A DNA stretch of 64,000 nucleotides. Source: Nocardia higoensis (GTDB lineage Bacteria; Actinomycetota; Actinomycetes; Mycobacteriales; Mycobacteriaceae). A program made the translations under genes and the position numbers. The notes under the pieces were generated by a model. That model was not told where the DNA came from, searched no databases, and saw only the letters and a list, made by a program, of their open reading frames with translations. Below are positions 1-8,484 of the stretch, piece by piece. The DNA is taken from NCBI RefSeq assembly GCF_015477835.1, contig NZ_JADLQN010000001.1, forward strand, positions 2,852,001 through 2,916,000. The letters are read 5' to 3'. The number at the start of each line of letters is the position of its first letter. Position 1 is the stretch's first letter.

Positions 1-153
1 CGTGAGGTCGTGGTCACCAACACCGTGCCGATCACCGAGGACAAGAAGTTCCCGCAGCTGACGGTGCTGTCCATCGCCCCGCTGCTGGCCCGCACCATCC
101 GCGAGGTCTTCGAGAACGGTTCGGTCACCGGCCTGTTCAACGGCAACGCTTAG
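1..153 (+). CDS. prs: Ribose-phosphate pyrophosphokinase, C-terminal end (partial)
   Basis: The last 50 codons of a gene that begins upstream of the window. The residues VVTNTVPI, LSIAPLLARTIREV and the GSVTGLF tail are the typical C-terminus of PRPP synthetase, which makes phosphoribosyl pyrophosphate from ribose-5-phosphate and ATP for nucleotide, histidine and tryptophan synthesis. It ends in TAG and is followed at once by a very strong hairpin terminator. In M. tuberculosis prs lies near rplY and pth, both found in this window, which supports the call. Only the tail is visible, so catalytic residues cannot be checked. Confidence 0.93.
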   Translation, partial: REVVVTNTVPITEDKKFPQLTVLSIAPLLARTIREVFENGSVTGLFNGNA

Positions 154-163
154 TATTTCGACG

Positions 164-204
164 CGCGAAGGGCGGTCCCGGATGATCCGGGACCGCCCTT
201 CGCG
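164..204 (+). terminator. Strong hairpin terminator after prs
   Basis: A near-perfect inverted repeat starting 10 bases after the prs stop. The arms GCGAAGGGCGGTCCCGGA and its exact complement (18 bp) enclose a 3-base TGA loop, and one more pair forms at the base. There is no long T tract, as is common for actinobacterial terminators. The stem also lies just past the 3' end of the convergent minus-strand gene, so it may stop transcription from both sides. Confidence 0.9.
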
Positions 205-224
205 TGTGCTCGCGTCCTCCTGTG

Positions 225-530
225 TCAGCCGCAGAGTCCCGGCTCGCAGGGACCCTGCGGTCCGGCGGACAGGGTGGACAGGGTGGACATGATGAGGAAC
301 AGGACGGAGTAGGCGCCGTATGCGGCCGACCCCGCTTCCGGGCCGACCTGCGGAATCTCGATGGGCAGGAAGCCCGAGCCGGAGCCGCCTGCCGTGTCGC
401 CGAGTTCTTGGACCGCGGTGCCGGTCAGCGGTTCGAGGGGCAGGCCGGGAGCCGCGGTGGCCTGGCCCGCGCCCATTACCGCCGAAAAGGTGATCGCCGC
501 CGCCGCGAGGCTCGTCAAGGTTCGCCGCAC
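225..530 (-). CDS. Small secreted protein of unknown function
   Basis: A 101-residue protein. The start chosen is GTG at 530 because AGGAGG stands six bases in front of it; an in-frame start further upstream at 584 lacks such a site. The N-terminus (VRRTLTSLAAAAITFSAVMGAGQATAAPG) is a typical signal peptide with Ala-X-Ala before the mature part. The mature part is rich in Gly, Pro and Ser, has one hydrophobic stretch (AYSVLFLIMSTLSTL) and ends in a short Cys-containing tail (CEPGLCG) that could form a disulfide. No known domain was recognised. It faces prs and shares its terminator region. Confidence 0.7.
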   Translation of the reverse strand: MRRTLTSLAAAAITFSAVMGAGQATAAPGLPLEPLTGTAVQELGDTAGGSGSGFLPIEIPQVGPEAGSAAYGAYSVLFLIMSTLSTLSAGPQGPCEPGLCG

Positions 531-775
531 AGTCTTCCTCCTGTCGCGCGCCCCTATTTCTCGGGGCAGGACTTCTTTGGGCATAGAGTGCTAGGTAATC
601 CATTGCAGGACAACCATTTTCGCTGTCGCAGCCTATTGGCGAACAAGCGGGTACGCAAGGGCTGGACCGATGACCGGGCCCGTCCGGCGTGCGCGATGTC
701 CGAGGTGCGTGGTACGCATGGGGTGCTGGCGACGGCCGATTGCGCTGTCGCAGGTCGAAACAAGGGGGGAACTTC

Positions 776-1474
776 ATGACGACGCCGGAGGATCCGCGGC
801 CGGGGATCGATCTCGGGAAACCGGGGCCGGACCCGGCCCAGGCCGACCCGACCCTGCTCGCACAGCCGAGCGGTTCGCCGATGCCGCAGGCGCCCGCGCC
901 GGGGTTCGGCGGAGCAGGAGATCAGGTGCCGGGGACGCCGCCGTCGGCCTACCCCTCATATCCCTCCTACCCCGCCCAGCCGGCGCCGCCCGGGCACCAG
1001 GCGTCCTACGGCTCGGGGTACGGTCCGCACACCGGGTATCCCTCGGCTCCGGGATACGCGGGTCGTCCGCCGCATGCCGCGCCGCCCCCGCCGTCCGGGA
1101 GTCCGTATCCGGCGCAGGGCGGGTTCGCGCCCGCTCCCCCGCCCGGGCCGTACGGCGCCCCGTACCCCGGCGCCTACGTTCCGCCGCCGGTCTACAGTCC
1201 GCCCGGCGTGCCGACCGCGCACGGCTACCAGGAGCAGCAGACGCCGATCTTCTCGATCATCAGTTTCGCCCTCGCCGCCGCGAGCGTGGCCGCGATCGTG
1301 ATGCTGTGCGGCTTCCCGGCGTTGTTCACCGCGCCCGTGGGCATCGTGCTCGGGATCATCGGACACAACAAGAAGGAGTCGCTCGGACTGGGCGCGGCCA
1401 TCACCAATGGGGTGATTCTGGCGCTCGTGCTGGTGGTGATCCTGTTCGTGGCGGGCGCGATCTGGTCGGTGTGA
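776..1474 (+). CDS. DUF4190 membrane protein with Pro/Tyr/Gly-rich N-terminus
   Basis: A 232-residue protein starting at ATG 776 behind the Shine-Dalgarno AAGGGGGGA. The first ~155 residues are low-complexity, rich in Pro, Tyr, Gly and Ala with many YPS and YPA units, and are probably disordered. The C-terminus has two hydrophobic hairpin segments (FSIISFALAAASVAAIVMLCG and ILALVLVVILFVAGAIW) around the DUF4190 signature PVGIVLGIIGHNKKESLGLG. The function of the family is unknown; such proteins sit in the membrane with the proline-rich head usually cytoplasmic. The next gene is a paralogue, so this is a local duplication. Confidence 0.75.
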   Translation: MTTPEDPRPGIDLGKPGPDPAQADPTLLAQPSGSPMPQAPAPGFGGAGDQVPGTPPSAYPSYPSYPAQPAPPGHQASYGSGYGPHTGYPSAPGYAGRPPHAAPPPPSGSPYPAQGGFAPAPPPGPYGAPYPGAYVPPPVYSPPGVPTAHGYQEQQTPIFSIISFALAAASVAAIVMLCGFPALFTAPVGIVLGIIGHNKKESLGLGAAITNGVILALVLVVILFVAGAIWSV

Positions 1475-1712
1475 GCACCACGCCCTCGGATCGGTCCGCC
1501 GGACGTGTGCTTCGGGATCCTGAGACGAGATCGCCCGAACCGCGAATTCCCGATGTCACCTCCCTGCCTCGGAGTATCCCGGGTCGATACTGGTTCGGGA
1601 CTCGCGTGCCGTCGATGCGCCGCTGCCACCGCGGTGGGCCGGTGAGCGGTAGAGATGCGAGCGAGGTGGTACACCGAGCGTTGGTGATGCCGACACGACG
1701 AGGAGGACGTCC

Positions 1713-2516
1713 ATGACCGATCCGAAGAATCCCGAGGACCGAGGCGACCCGGATACCGGCGCCACACCACCGGAGCGCGAGGAGACGCCGCCGTCGTTGT
1801 CGAAGGAAACCGGAGGTTCGCCCGCGTCCGGCACGACACCGCCGTCCGGCACGACACCGCCGTCGTCCGGCGGCACGCCGTCGAACTCCGGGGCGGAGCC
1901 CTCCACCGGTGGGCCGAGTTGGGGTGAGCCGAACGAAACCACCGGCTATCCGGGTGAGCCGACGCACCGGGACCAGCCGCCGCCGTACCCGGGCCAGTCG
2001 CCCTACCCGGGCCAAGGGCAACCCCCGTATCCCGGGGCCGGGCAGACGCCGTACCCGGGCCAGGGGCAGTCGTCCTACCCGGGCCAAGGGCAACCCCCGT
2101 ATCCGGGGGCCGGACAGACGCCGTACCCGGATTCCGGCCATGAGCCTTATCCCGGCGCGGGCCAGGGTGGCTACCAGGGGTATCCGCCGGCCGGTGGGCA
2201 AGCACAGATGCCGGGGCAGGGCGGTTATCAGCAGTATCCGGGATACCGGTCGCCGTACGAACCGTTCGGCGCGGAACAGCCGCAGCGGCAGGGACCACAG
2301 GTCATGTCGATCATCGGATTCGTCTGCGCGGCCGTCGCGCTGTTCTTCTGCCCGGTTCTGTTCGGGCCGGTCGGCATCGTGCTGGGCGTGATCGGGCACA
2401 CCAGGGGCGAGTCGCTGGGTAAGTGGGCCGCGATCGTCTCGGCGGTGGCGCTGATCGTGGGCCTGCTGCTCGGTCTGGCGATCTACAACTCCGATATCGT
2501 GCCCAACCAGACCTGA
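1713..2516 (+). CDS. DUF4190 membrane protein with PYPGQ repeats
   Basis: A 267-residue paralogue of the preceding gene. The start ATG 1713 has AGGAGG seven bases upstream. Residues ~1-80 are acidic and Thr/Pro-rich; ~80-165 carry tandem PYPGQGQ / PYPGAGQ units; the C-terminus has two membrane segments around FGPVGIVLGVIGHTRGESLGKW, matching the same DUF4190 core. The PYPGQ region is encoded by long direct DNA repeats (see the repeat entry), so copy number may vary between strains. The function is unknown; a repetitive hydrophilic head on a small membrane anchor suggests a scaffold or a cell-envelope role, which is an inference. Confidence 0.75.
   Translation: MTDPKNPEDRGDPDTGATPPEREETPPSLSKETGGSPASGTTPPSGTTPPSSGGTPSNSGAEPSTGGPSWGEPNETTGYPGEPTHRDQPPPYPGQSPYPGQGQPPYPGAGQTPYPGQGQSSYPGQGQPPYPGAGQTPYPDSGHEPYPGAGQGGYQGYPPAGGQAQMPGQGGYQQYPGYRSPYEPFGAEQPQRQGPQVMSIIGFVCAAVALFFCPVLFGPVGIVLGVIGHTRGESLGKWAAIVSAVALIVGLLLGLAIYNSDIVPNQT
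2004..2147 (+). repeat. 72-bp direct repeat inside the DUF4190 gene
   Basis: The block beginning TACCCGGGCCAAGGGCAACC at 2004 recurs almost exactly at 2076. Both copies run through the segment encoding YPGQGQPPYPGAGQTPYP. The period is 72 bp (24 codons), so gain or loss of a unit keeps the frame. Confidence 0.75.
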
Positions 2517-2605
2517 TCCCGGCCGGAGCTGATTTCGGTCAGGACTGATCCGGCCGAAACCGCGGTAGCACGATCCCGGTCGCCCGCGCACAGCGGTGTC
2601 GGCCG

Positions 2606-2611
2606 TAGGGT
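2606..2611 (+). promoter_or_regulatory. Leaderless-type -10 element for the DUF2461 gene
   Basis: TAGGGT ends six bases before the ATG at 2618, and there is no Shine-Dalgarno. This spacing puts the transcription start at or next to the A of ATG, as in leaderless actinobacterial mRNAs. Confidence 0.6.
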
Positions 2612-2617
2612 CGGTGC

Positions 2618-3262
2618 ATGGCTGGATTCGGTGGCTTCCCGCTCGCGGGCCTGGACCTCTACGAAGATCTCGAGGTCGACAATTCGAAGACGTTCTGGAC
2701 CGCCCACAAGCACATCTACGAGCAGGCCGTGCGCGATCCGATGCTGGCGCTGACCGCCGAACTGGAAGCCGAGTTCGGCCCGGCCAAGATCTTCCGCCCC
2801 TACCGCGACGTGCGCTTCGCCAAGGACAAGGCGCCGTACAAGACACACCAGGGCGCGGTGGCCGGGACCGCGCCCGGTGTGGGCTGGTACGTCCAGATCG
2901 GCGCTGCGGGCCTGTTCGTCAGCGGCGGCTTCTACCGCGGATCCGCCGAACAGGTCGCGCAGTTCCGCCGGGCCGTCGACGACGACGTACGCGGCCCCGA
3001 ACTGGAGTCCATCCTCCGCCCCATCGTGAACGCTGGGTTCGTCCTCGGCGGCGAGACGTTGAAGACCAGACCCAAGGGTTACGACGCCGACCATCCGCGC
3101 ATCGCCCTGCTCAGGCACAAGTCGATCACCTGCTCCCGCGCCTTCGGCGCGCCGGACTGGCTGTCCACCCCGCAGACCGCCGACCAGGTCCGCGCGGCGT
3201 GGGCGACGTTGCGCCCGCTGGTGGAGTGGTCGACCGCCGTGGTGGGCCCGGCCGGCGCCTGA
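2618..3262 (+). CDS. DUF2461 (TIGR02453-type) family protein
   Basis: A 214-residue soluble protein. The N-terminal FxxFPLAGLDLYEDLEVDNSKTFW followed by the conserved block KIFRPYRDVRFAKDKAPYKTHQGA and a GGFYRG stretch is the DUF2461 pattern. The length fits the family (~210-230 residues). The biochemical role is unknown. It has its own leaderless-type promoter and runs convergent to the ergothioneine genes, with only 33 bases between its stop and the egtD stop. Confidence 0.85.
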   Translation: MAGFGGFPLAGLDLYEDLEVDNSKTFWTAHKHIYEQAVRDPMLALTAELEAEFGPAKIFRPYRDVRFAKDKAPYKTHQGAVAGTAPGVGWYVQIGAAGLFVSGGFYRGSAEQVAQFRRAVDDDVRGPELESILRPIVNAGFVLGGETLKTRPKGYDADHPRIALLRHKSITCSRAFGAPDWLSTPQTADQVRAAWATLRPLVEWSTAVVGPAGA

Positions 3263-3295
3263 TCGACGCCCGGCCGGGCGGAGCGGCGGCTTGAT

Positions 3296-4267
3296 TCACT
3301 GCCGGGTGGCCAGCGCCAACGCGAAGCGGTTGTCGGGGTCAGTCCACACCTGCTCCACCGCGAAGCCGGACTCGGCCAGTTCGGCGGTGAGCCCGTCGAT
3401 GCGGAACTTGGCCGAGATCTCGGTGCGCATCTGCTCGCCGCGTGCGAAATCGACGGTCAGGCCCAGATCCGCGACGGTGACGGTCATGTCCTCGGTCGCG
3501 GCCAAGCGCATCTCGATCCACTCGTTGTCGGCATCCCACACCGCGACGTGCTCGAACTTCTCCGGGACGAAGTCGGCGCGCAGGCGGTGGTTGAGCACGT
3601 GCAACACATTGCGGTTGAACGCGGCGGTCACGCCGCGCGCATCGTCGTAGGCGGGGACCAGCACGGCCGGGTCGATCACCAGGCCCGCGCCGAGCAGCAG
3701 GCGCTCGCCGGGTTCGAGCACCTCGTGGATGCCGGCGAGGAAGTCCCGGCGTTCCTCGGGGACCAGATTGCCGATCGTGCCGCCCAGGAAGGCGATCATC
3801 CGGCGTCCGCCGCGCGGCAACGTCTGCAGCGTGTCGGTGAAGTCGCTGACCACGCCGTGCACGGCCAGGCCGGGAAACTCCGCGGCCACCTCGGCCGCGG
3901 CCACGCGCAGCGCCGCCGACGAGACGTCCTGCGGCACATAGGTGTGCAGCGGACCCCGCGCTGTCAGCGCGCTGAGCAGCAGCCTGGTCTTGGCGGCCGA
4001 ACCCGCCCCGAGTTCGACGAGCACCTCCGCCTGGGCGAGTCGGGCGATCTCGCCGACGACGTGCTGCAGCAGCGCGCGTTCGGTCCGGGTCGGGTAGTAC
4101 TCCGGCAGCTCGGTGATCTGTTCGAACAACTCGCTACCCCGCGCGTCGTAGAACCACTTGGGGGGCAACGACTTGGGATCGGCGGTGAGTCCGCGCTCGG
4201 CGTCCGCGCGCAGGGCCGAGGTGAGGTCGGCGTCGGTGAGGTGCACTTCCATGGTCGGTGCTGTCAT
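3296..4267 (-). CDS. egtD: L-histidine N-alpha-methyltransferase (ergothioneine step 1)
   Basis: A 323-residue SAM-dependent enzyme that trimethylates histidine to hercynine. Visible features are PKWFYDARGSELFEQIT, the SAM-binding loop VLVELGAGSAAKT, IAFLGGTIGN and the C-terminal IRTEISAKF-like block (MRTEISAKFRIDGL), all typical of EgtD. The ATG at 4267 overlaps the egtC stop by four bases (ATGA), so the two are translationally coupled; a second in-frame ATG at 4252 is possible. Last gene of the minus-strand operon egtA-egtB-egtC-egtD. Confidence 0.95.
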   Translation of the reverse strand: MTAPTMEVHLTDADLTSALRADAERGLTADPKSLPPKWFYDARGSELFEQITELPEYYPTRTERALLQHVVGEIARLAQAEVLVELGAGSAAKTRLLLSALTARGPLHTYVPQDVSSAALRVAAAEVAAEFPGLAVHGVVSDFTDTLQTLPRGGRRMIAFLGGTIGNLVPEERRDFLAGIHEVLEPGERLLLGAGLVIDPAVLVPAYDDARGVTAAFNRNVLHVLNHRLRADFVPEKFEHVAVWDADNEWIEMRLAATEDMTVTVADLGLTVDFARGEQMRTEISAKFRIDGLTAELAESGFAVEQVWTDPDNRFALALATRQ

Positions 4268-5277
4268 GCGTTCGGCCTTTCGGTGTGCGCGGCGTCTGCC
4301 GAATCGGTGGGGGCCGGAGGGGAGAAGGAAAGGGCCGGGTCGCCGACGTGCCGAGCGGTGTCGGCCCGGTCGGCCTCGGGTGGCGGTACGGATGCCGAGC
4401 GGGCCGAATCGGTGGCCCGCGGGGCCGGATCGGATATCGGCGGCGCCGGGACGAGCGCGGTGGCGCCGGTGACGACGAGGGGGTCGACGGCGAGGAAGCC
4501 GGGTTCGGCCCGGACGAGGCAGCGGTCCGGGATCTGCCGCCAGCGGGGGTCGTCGTCGTAGGGCTCCGAGCACAGGATCGCGACATCGTCGGTGACCAGG
4601 GCGGCGAGTGAGTGGTGGACGGTAGTGGCCAGCAGGCGGGAGCCGTCGCAGAGCAGGAGATTGAGCCGGGCGGCCGGGGCGTGGTCCAGGACGGCCGCGG
4701 CGAACAACCGCAGCGCCGACGCCGGGTCGTCGCCGTAGCCACCGCTCTCCGCGGCGATGACGAGATCGCCGAGCAGCACCCACAGCGCCGCGGCATCGGT
4801 GGAAGCTTCCGCTTCCAGCATCCGGGCGGTCTGGAAGAGCCTGGTCTGACCGGCGCGGGTGGCGGCGGCGTCGAGATCGGCGACGACCGCGGTGAGCGTG
4901 TGCCGCCAGTCCGGCACGACGCCGTTGTGGCTGGCCGCCCAGCGACCGGTGAGAAACGGAGCGCAGGCGCTGCGCTCGATCGGCATGCCGACGGTGGCCG
5001 AACGCACCGAGCCGAGCACCGCGGTCGACTCCAGTTGCCCGAGGACTTCGGTGACCGCGGGGTCGCTCCAGATCGGCTCCCGGTTGCGGTAGCGGCTCAC
5101 CCGCGGACCGTCCGGGCCGGGACGCCACCAGGCCGCGCCGAACCCGTCGGCGTTGATGGTGCCGCCCTCGCGCATGTCGCGGGGCGCCCACGACTGCCGG
5201 TACAGCGAATGCGGGCCACGGGTGAGCAGTTCGCCGACCGCGACCGGCGGGCCGACGTAACCGAGATGCCTGCACAT
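4264..5277 (-). CDS. egtC: Gamma-glutamyl-hercynylcysteine sulfoxide hydrolase (ergothioneine)
   Basis: A class II glutamine-amidotransferase-like hydrolase of 337 residues that removes glutamate from gamma-glutamyl-hercynylcysteine sulfoxide. It begins MCRHLGYVG, so Cys2 becomes the N-terminal nucleophile after Met removal; NADGFGAAWW, RSATVG and SHNGVV are the usual substrate-pocket motifs. The last ~60 residues (from about PISDPAPRATDSARSAS) are a Pro/Ala/Ser-rich tail not typical of the family and probably disordered. Its start overlaps the egtB stop by one base and its stop overlaps the egtD start by four. Confidence 0.93.
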   Translation of the reverse strand: MCRHLGYVGPPVAVGELLTRGPHSLYRQSWAPRDMREGGTINADGFGAAWWRPGPDGPRVSRYRNREPIWSDPAVTEVLGQLESTAVLGSVRSATVGMPIERSACAPFLTGRWAASHNGVVPDWRHTLTAVVADLDAAATRAGQTRLFQTARMLEAEASTDAAALWVLLGDLVIAAESGGYGDDPASALRLFAAAVLDHAPAARLNLLLCDGSRLLATTVHHSLAALVTDDVAILCSEPYDDDPRWRQIPDRCLVRAEPGFLAVDPLVVTGATALVPAPPISDPAPRATDSARSASVPPPEADRADTARHVGDPALSFSPPAPTDSADAAHTERPNA

Positions 5278-6761
5278 CAGCGCTCCTCCGCTCGCAGGTC
5301 GCGCGCCAGCCGGAAGCCGGCGAAGATCTGCCTGCGGATCGGGTGATCCCAGTTGCGGAAGGTGCCGCGACAGGCCACCTGGTCGGTGCCGAACGATCCG
5401 CCGCGCAGCACCCGGTAGTCGCCGCCGAAGAACACCTCGGAGTATTCGCGATAAGGGAAGGCGCGGAAGCCCGGATAGGGGTCGAAGCCCGAGGACGTCC
5501 ATTCCCAGACATCGCCGACCATCTGGTGCGCGCCGGTCGGCGACGCCCCCGCCGGGTAGGCGCCGACCTCGGCGGGTTCCAGATGCCGTTGTCCCAGATT
5601 GGCTTTCGACTCGTCCGGGTCGGCCTCACCCCATGGGTACCGGCGGGAGGTTCCGGTGGCCGGGTCGAAGCGGGCCGCCTTCTCCCATTCGGCCTCGGTG
5701 GGCAGGCGTTTGCCCGCCCAGCGCGCGAAGGCCTCCGCCTCGAACCAGCACACGTGCACCACCGGCTGCCGGGGCCGAAGCGGGGTGATCGCGCCGAAGA
5801 CCCGCCGCCACCAACGGCCGTCGCTGTCGCGCTCCCAGAACTGCGGTGCGGTCAGGCAGGCGTTCGTCCGATGCGCCCAGCCGCGTTCGGACCACAGCTC
5901 CGGCCGCCGGTAGCCGCCGTCGTCGACGAAGGCCAGGTATTGCTCGTTGGTGACCGGTGCGGCATCGATGACGAAGGCGGGCACGTGCACCGGGTGCGCG
6001 GGCCGTTCGTTGTCCAGCGCCCACGGGTCCGCCGAGGTACCCATGACGAATTCGCCGCCGGGCACGATCACCTCGCCGGCGACCTCGGCCCGTGCCGCCG
6101 GGGCGGGTGGGGCGGCCAGCACCGGCTCGCCCGCGCGTAGCTGGTGGGTGGCGAGCATGGTCTCGTCGTGTTGCTGCTCGTGCTGGGCGATCATGCCGAA
6201 GGCGAAACCGCCCTCGATCAGCGGACCGCCGCGCAGGGGACTGTGGTCCAGCACATCCCAGACCTTGTCGCGCACCGTGCCGACATAGCCGCGGGCCTGG
6301 GCGGGATCGAGCAGCGGCAGCGCCGGACGGTTCGCCCTGGCGTGTTTGAAGGCGTCGTAGAGCTCGTCGATATCGGCGCGTACGGCCGCCCGGCCACCCA
6401 CGTCGCGGACGAGCCACAACTCCTCCTGATTGCCGATATGCGCCAGATCCCAGACCAGCGGGCTCATCAGCGGGGAATGCTGGGCGATCAGGTCGCTCTC
6501 GTCCACGGCGTCGGTGAGTGCCGCGGTGCGGGCGCGGGCGGTGGTCAGCACTTCGGCGATCCGGGCACGGAGCAGGTCGGTGTGCGCCCGATCCGTCGCC
6601 ACGAATGCGTTCGTCGCCGTACCTTCGGAGGGCGCCTTCGCACCGCCGGACGGTGCCTTCGCACCACGGCTCGGGTCTGCGCGGCCGGTCGAGCCGAGCC
6701 CGGTGGCGGGGGCGTCGGGGGGCGGTGTCGGGCTGTGGGTGGGGGTCGAGGGGTCGATCAC
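5277..6761 (-). CDS. egtB: Hercynine oxygenase (C-S bond forming iron enzyme)
   Basis: A non-haem iron enzyme that joins gamma-glutamylcysteine (or cysteine) to hercynine with O2. The N-terminal DinB-like part holds the three presumed Fe ligands: His in DLAHIGNQEEL (~108) and the HxxxH of AQHEQQHDETM. The C-terminal FGE-sulfatase/lectin-like part has LPTEAEWEKAARF, YPWGE, GDVWEWTSS and LRGGSF. The start chosen is GTG 6761, preceded by GGGAG at good spacing, giving 494 residues; GTG 6827 is also in frame but its putative ribosome site is too close. The first ~50 residues are low-complexity with a repeated GAKAPS unit, a nonstandard extension. Separated from egtA by 289 bases, so it may have its own promoter. 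Confidence 0.93.
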   Translation of the reverse strand: MIDPSTPTHSPTPPPDAPATGLGSTGRADPSRGAKAPSGGAKAPSEGTATNAFVATDRAHTDLLRARIAEVLTTARARTAALTDAVDESDLIAQHSPLMSPLVWDLAHIGNQEELWLVRDVGGRAAVRADIDELYDAFKHARANRPALPLLDPAQARGYVGTVRDKVWDVLDHSPLRGGPLIEGGFAFGMIAQHEQQHDETMLATHQLRAGEPVLAAPPAPAARAEVAGEVIVPGGEFVMGTSADPWALDNERPAHPVHVPAFVIDAAPVTNEQYLAFVDDGGYRRPELWSERGWAHRTNACLTAPQFWERDSDGRWWRRVFGAITPLRPRQPVVHVCWFEAEAFARWAGKRLPTEAEWEKAARFDPATGTSRRYPWGEADPDESKANLGQRHLEPAEVGAYPAGASPTGAHQMVGDVWEWTSSGFDPYPGFRAFPYREYSEVFFGGDYRVLRGGSFGTDQVACRGTFRNWDHPIRRQIFAGFRLARDLRAEER

Positions 6762-7050
6762 GATCGTGCTCTCCCGGTAAGCAGATGTGCGAGCGCCGGG
6801 GCAGGCTCGCGGAGGGACGGTCGGCACAGCTCCCCGCCGGAGAATCGGCGGAGATGCACGGCTGGAGGTCGGCGGAGATCACTCGGCGGATACCGGCCGA
6901 ATCCGGAGGACACAGGATGGCGGGGACGCGTCTCGCCGCGAGACGCCGCAAAGCCCTCGACAGGTCCCACCCGAGAACTCGGGCAGGAGCCGCCGCGGGC
7001 TCGCTGGATGTCCGGGGACGAGGCGGCACGCCGGCACATGCGAGCGATCC

Positions 7051-8364
7051 TCACGACGCCACCCGCACGGGCTCGTCGGCCGGTGTGCGCCCGGCGCGGC
7101 AGCGACGCGCGGCGGCGGCGAGATCGGTGGCCGCTTCGGGCGTGCGGGCGTGCGCGGTGGCCAGGTCGAGCAGGGCGGCGGCGGCCGCGCGGATGTCGGG
7201 GTCGGCCAGGCCGCAGCGCGCCGCGTGCGACCACTGGCCCGCGGTCGAGCCGGCGAGGCGGGTGGCCTCGGCGACGACCTGCGGAGTGGACAGCAGCGCG
7301 TCGAAGAGGTGGATGGGGACGATCCAGTCCTCGCCGGGCTGGGCGTCGAGATAGCGGATCTCGAAGTAGCCCGAGGCGCGGACCGGGGGGAACAGGGTGG
7401 TCAGGTGGTAGCAGAGGTCGTCGGTACCGGGGCGGCGACCGACCTCGTCGTCGAGAGCGCCGGACAGCCAGTCGGCGAAGGTGGCGCCGGGCGGCGGTGA
7501 CCAATCGGGGTAGCCGGGCACGGACCTGTCCGCGGGCCCGTCCGTTCTGCGCAGGCACAACAGCGGCACATCCAGGGCCCAGCGGGGATAGCAGGTGATC
7601 GGGTCCGCCCAGTCCTGCACGGGCGGGCGGGTGCGGGTGTTGTCCAGGCGCAACCAGGTGCGCATGCGCTGGGAGGCCCAGGCGCCGGGCGGCGCGCCAC
7701 GCAGATCCGGTGAGCAGGCGAAGGCCGCCACCAGGGCGGGACCGGCCGCGTAGAGCATCGACCAGCGCGCGGTCACCTCGGCGGCGTCGGCACCCGCGTC
7801 GACGCTGACCTGCGTGGCTGCGGTATTGCACATCATGAGCTTGCCGAACGGGCCGACGCCCGCGAAGAACCGTTCCATGGCCCGGTAGCGAGGAGAGCGC
7901 AGCAGCCGGTCGGCGTAGCGGTCGGCGTCGGCGGCGCGGGCGACGGGCCTGATGCCCGCGGCGGCGAGGAGTTCGGTGAGCAGGCGGGCATCGGCACGCA
8001 GGTTGTCGCACAGATCGGCGGCGGTGGTGAACGGGTCGCTGGACAATTCGATCTGACCGCCGGGTTCGACGGTGACCCGGCTACCACCCGGCAGCGGAAG
8101 TGCCGGGGAGCCTGGGACGAGTGAGAGGGGGGCGTGCGGGCCGAGAGCGGCGGCGAGTGCGGACAACCGCGGGCGTGGGACGGGACCGGACGCCGGATGC
8201 TCACCCTGCACGGTGAGCCATTCCAGTTCGGCGCCGATCAGGGCGGGTGGCCCGAGTTTGAAGCACACGCCGCCCAGGAAGGCTTCCGCGGCGGCGCGCG
8301 AGGACAACGCGCCGGAGGAATCGACCAAGTCGGCCGGACCCTGATGTTCGAGCGTGACCGCCAT
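7051..8364 (-). CDS. egtA: Glutamate-cysteine ligase of ergothioneine synthesis
   Basis: A 437-residue GCS2-type ligase making gamma-glutamylcysteine for EgtB. Seen: GAELEWLTV near residue 40, GGQIELSS, CNTAATQVSVDAG, RTRPPVQDWADP and the block FEIRYLDAQPGEDW, all characteristic of EgtA. ATG 8364 is preceded by GGGAGG. Actinobacteria that make mycothiol still need this enzyme for ergothioneine. It is the first gene of the minus-strand egt set and shares a 120-bp divergent promoter region with egtE. Confidence 0.93.
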   Translation of the reverse strand: MAVTLEHQGPADLVDSSGALSSRAAAEAFLGGVCFKLGPPALIGAELEWLTVQGEHPASGPVPRPRLSALAAALGPHAPLSLVPGSPALPLPGGSRVTVEPGGQIELSSDPFTTAADLCDNLRADARLLTELLAAAGIRPVARAADADRYADRLLRSPRYRAMERFFAGVGPFGKLMMCNTAATQVSVDAGADAAEVTARWSMLYAAGPALVAAFACSPDLRGAPPGAWASQRMRTWLRLDNTRTRPPVQDWADPITCYPRWALDVPLLCLRRTDGPADRSVPGYPDWSPPPGATFADWLSGALDDEVGRRPGTDDLCYHLTTLFPPVRASGYFEIRYLDAQPGEDWIVPIHLFDALLSTPQVVAEATRLAGSTAGQWSHAARCGLADPDIRAAAAALLDLATAHARTPEAATDLAAAARRCRAGRTPADEPVRVAS

Positions 8365-8402
8365 GCGAGCCTCCCACCGGGTGTGGTTTCGGACAGGGCA
8401 TT

Positions 8403-8441
8403 CACCGACAAGATCCAGCGTAGCGATCATCACCGACAAGA
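8403..8441. promoter_or_regulatory. Direct repeats in the egtA/egtE divergent promoter
   Basis: The 11-base sequence CACCGACAAGA occurs at 8403-8413 and again at 8431-8441, same orientation, 28 bp start to start, in the 120-bp gap between the divergent egtA and egtE genes. A TACGCT hexamer on the minus strand (8422-8417) lies between the copies and could be an egtA -10 element. The layout suggests an operator bound by a dimer or by two molecules, but no regulator is identified. Confidence 0.45.
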
Positions 8442-8471
8442 AACGACCTGAAAGCGGACATCCGGTCGGGC

Positions 8472-8477
8472 TAGGGT
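8472..8477 (+). promoter_or_regulatory. Leaderless-type -10 element for egtE
   Basis: TAGGGT ends seven bases before the ATG at 8485; no ribosome-binding site is present. A second in-frame ATG at 8497 would leave a 12-base leader. Confidence 0.55.
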
Positions 8478-8484
8478 CGTCGGC

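Noticed and set aside
2004..2147. Repeat region as a possible mobile element
   Set aside because: The repeats encode PYPGQ units in frame within one gene; no transposase or terminal inverted repeats.
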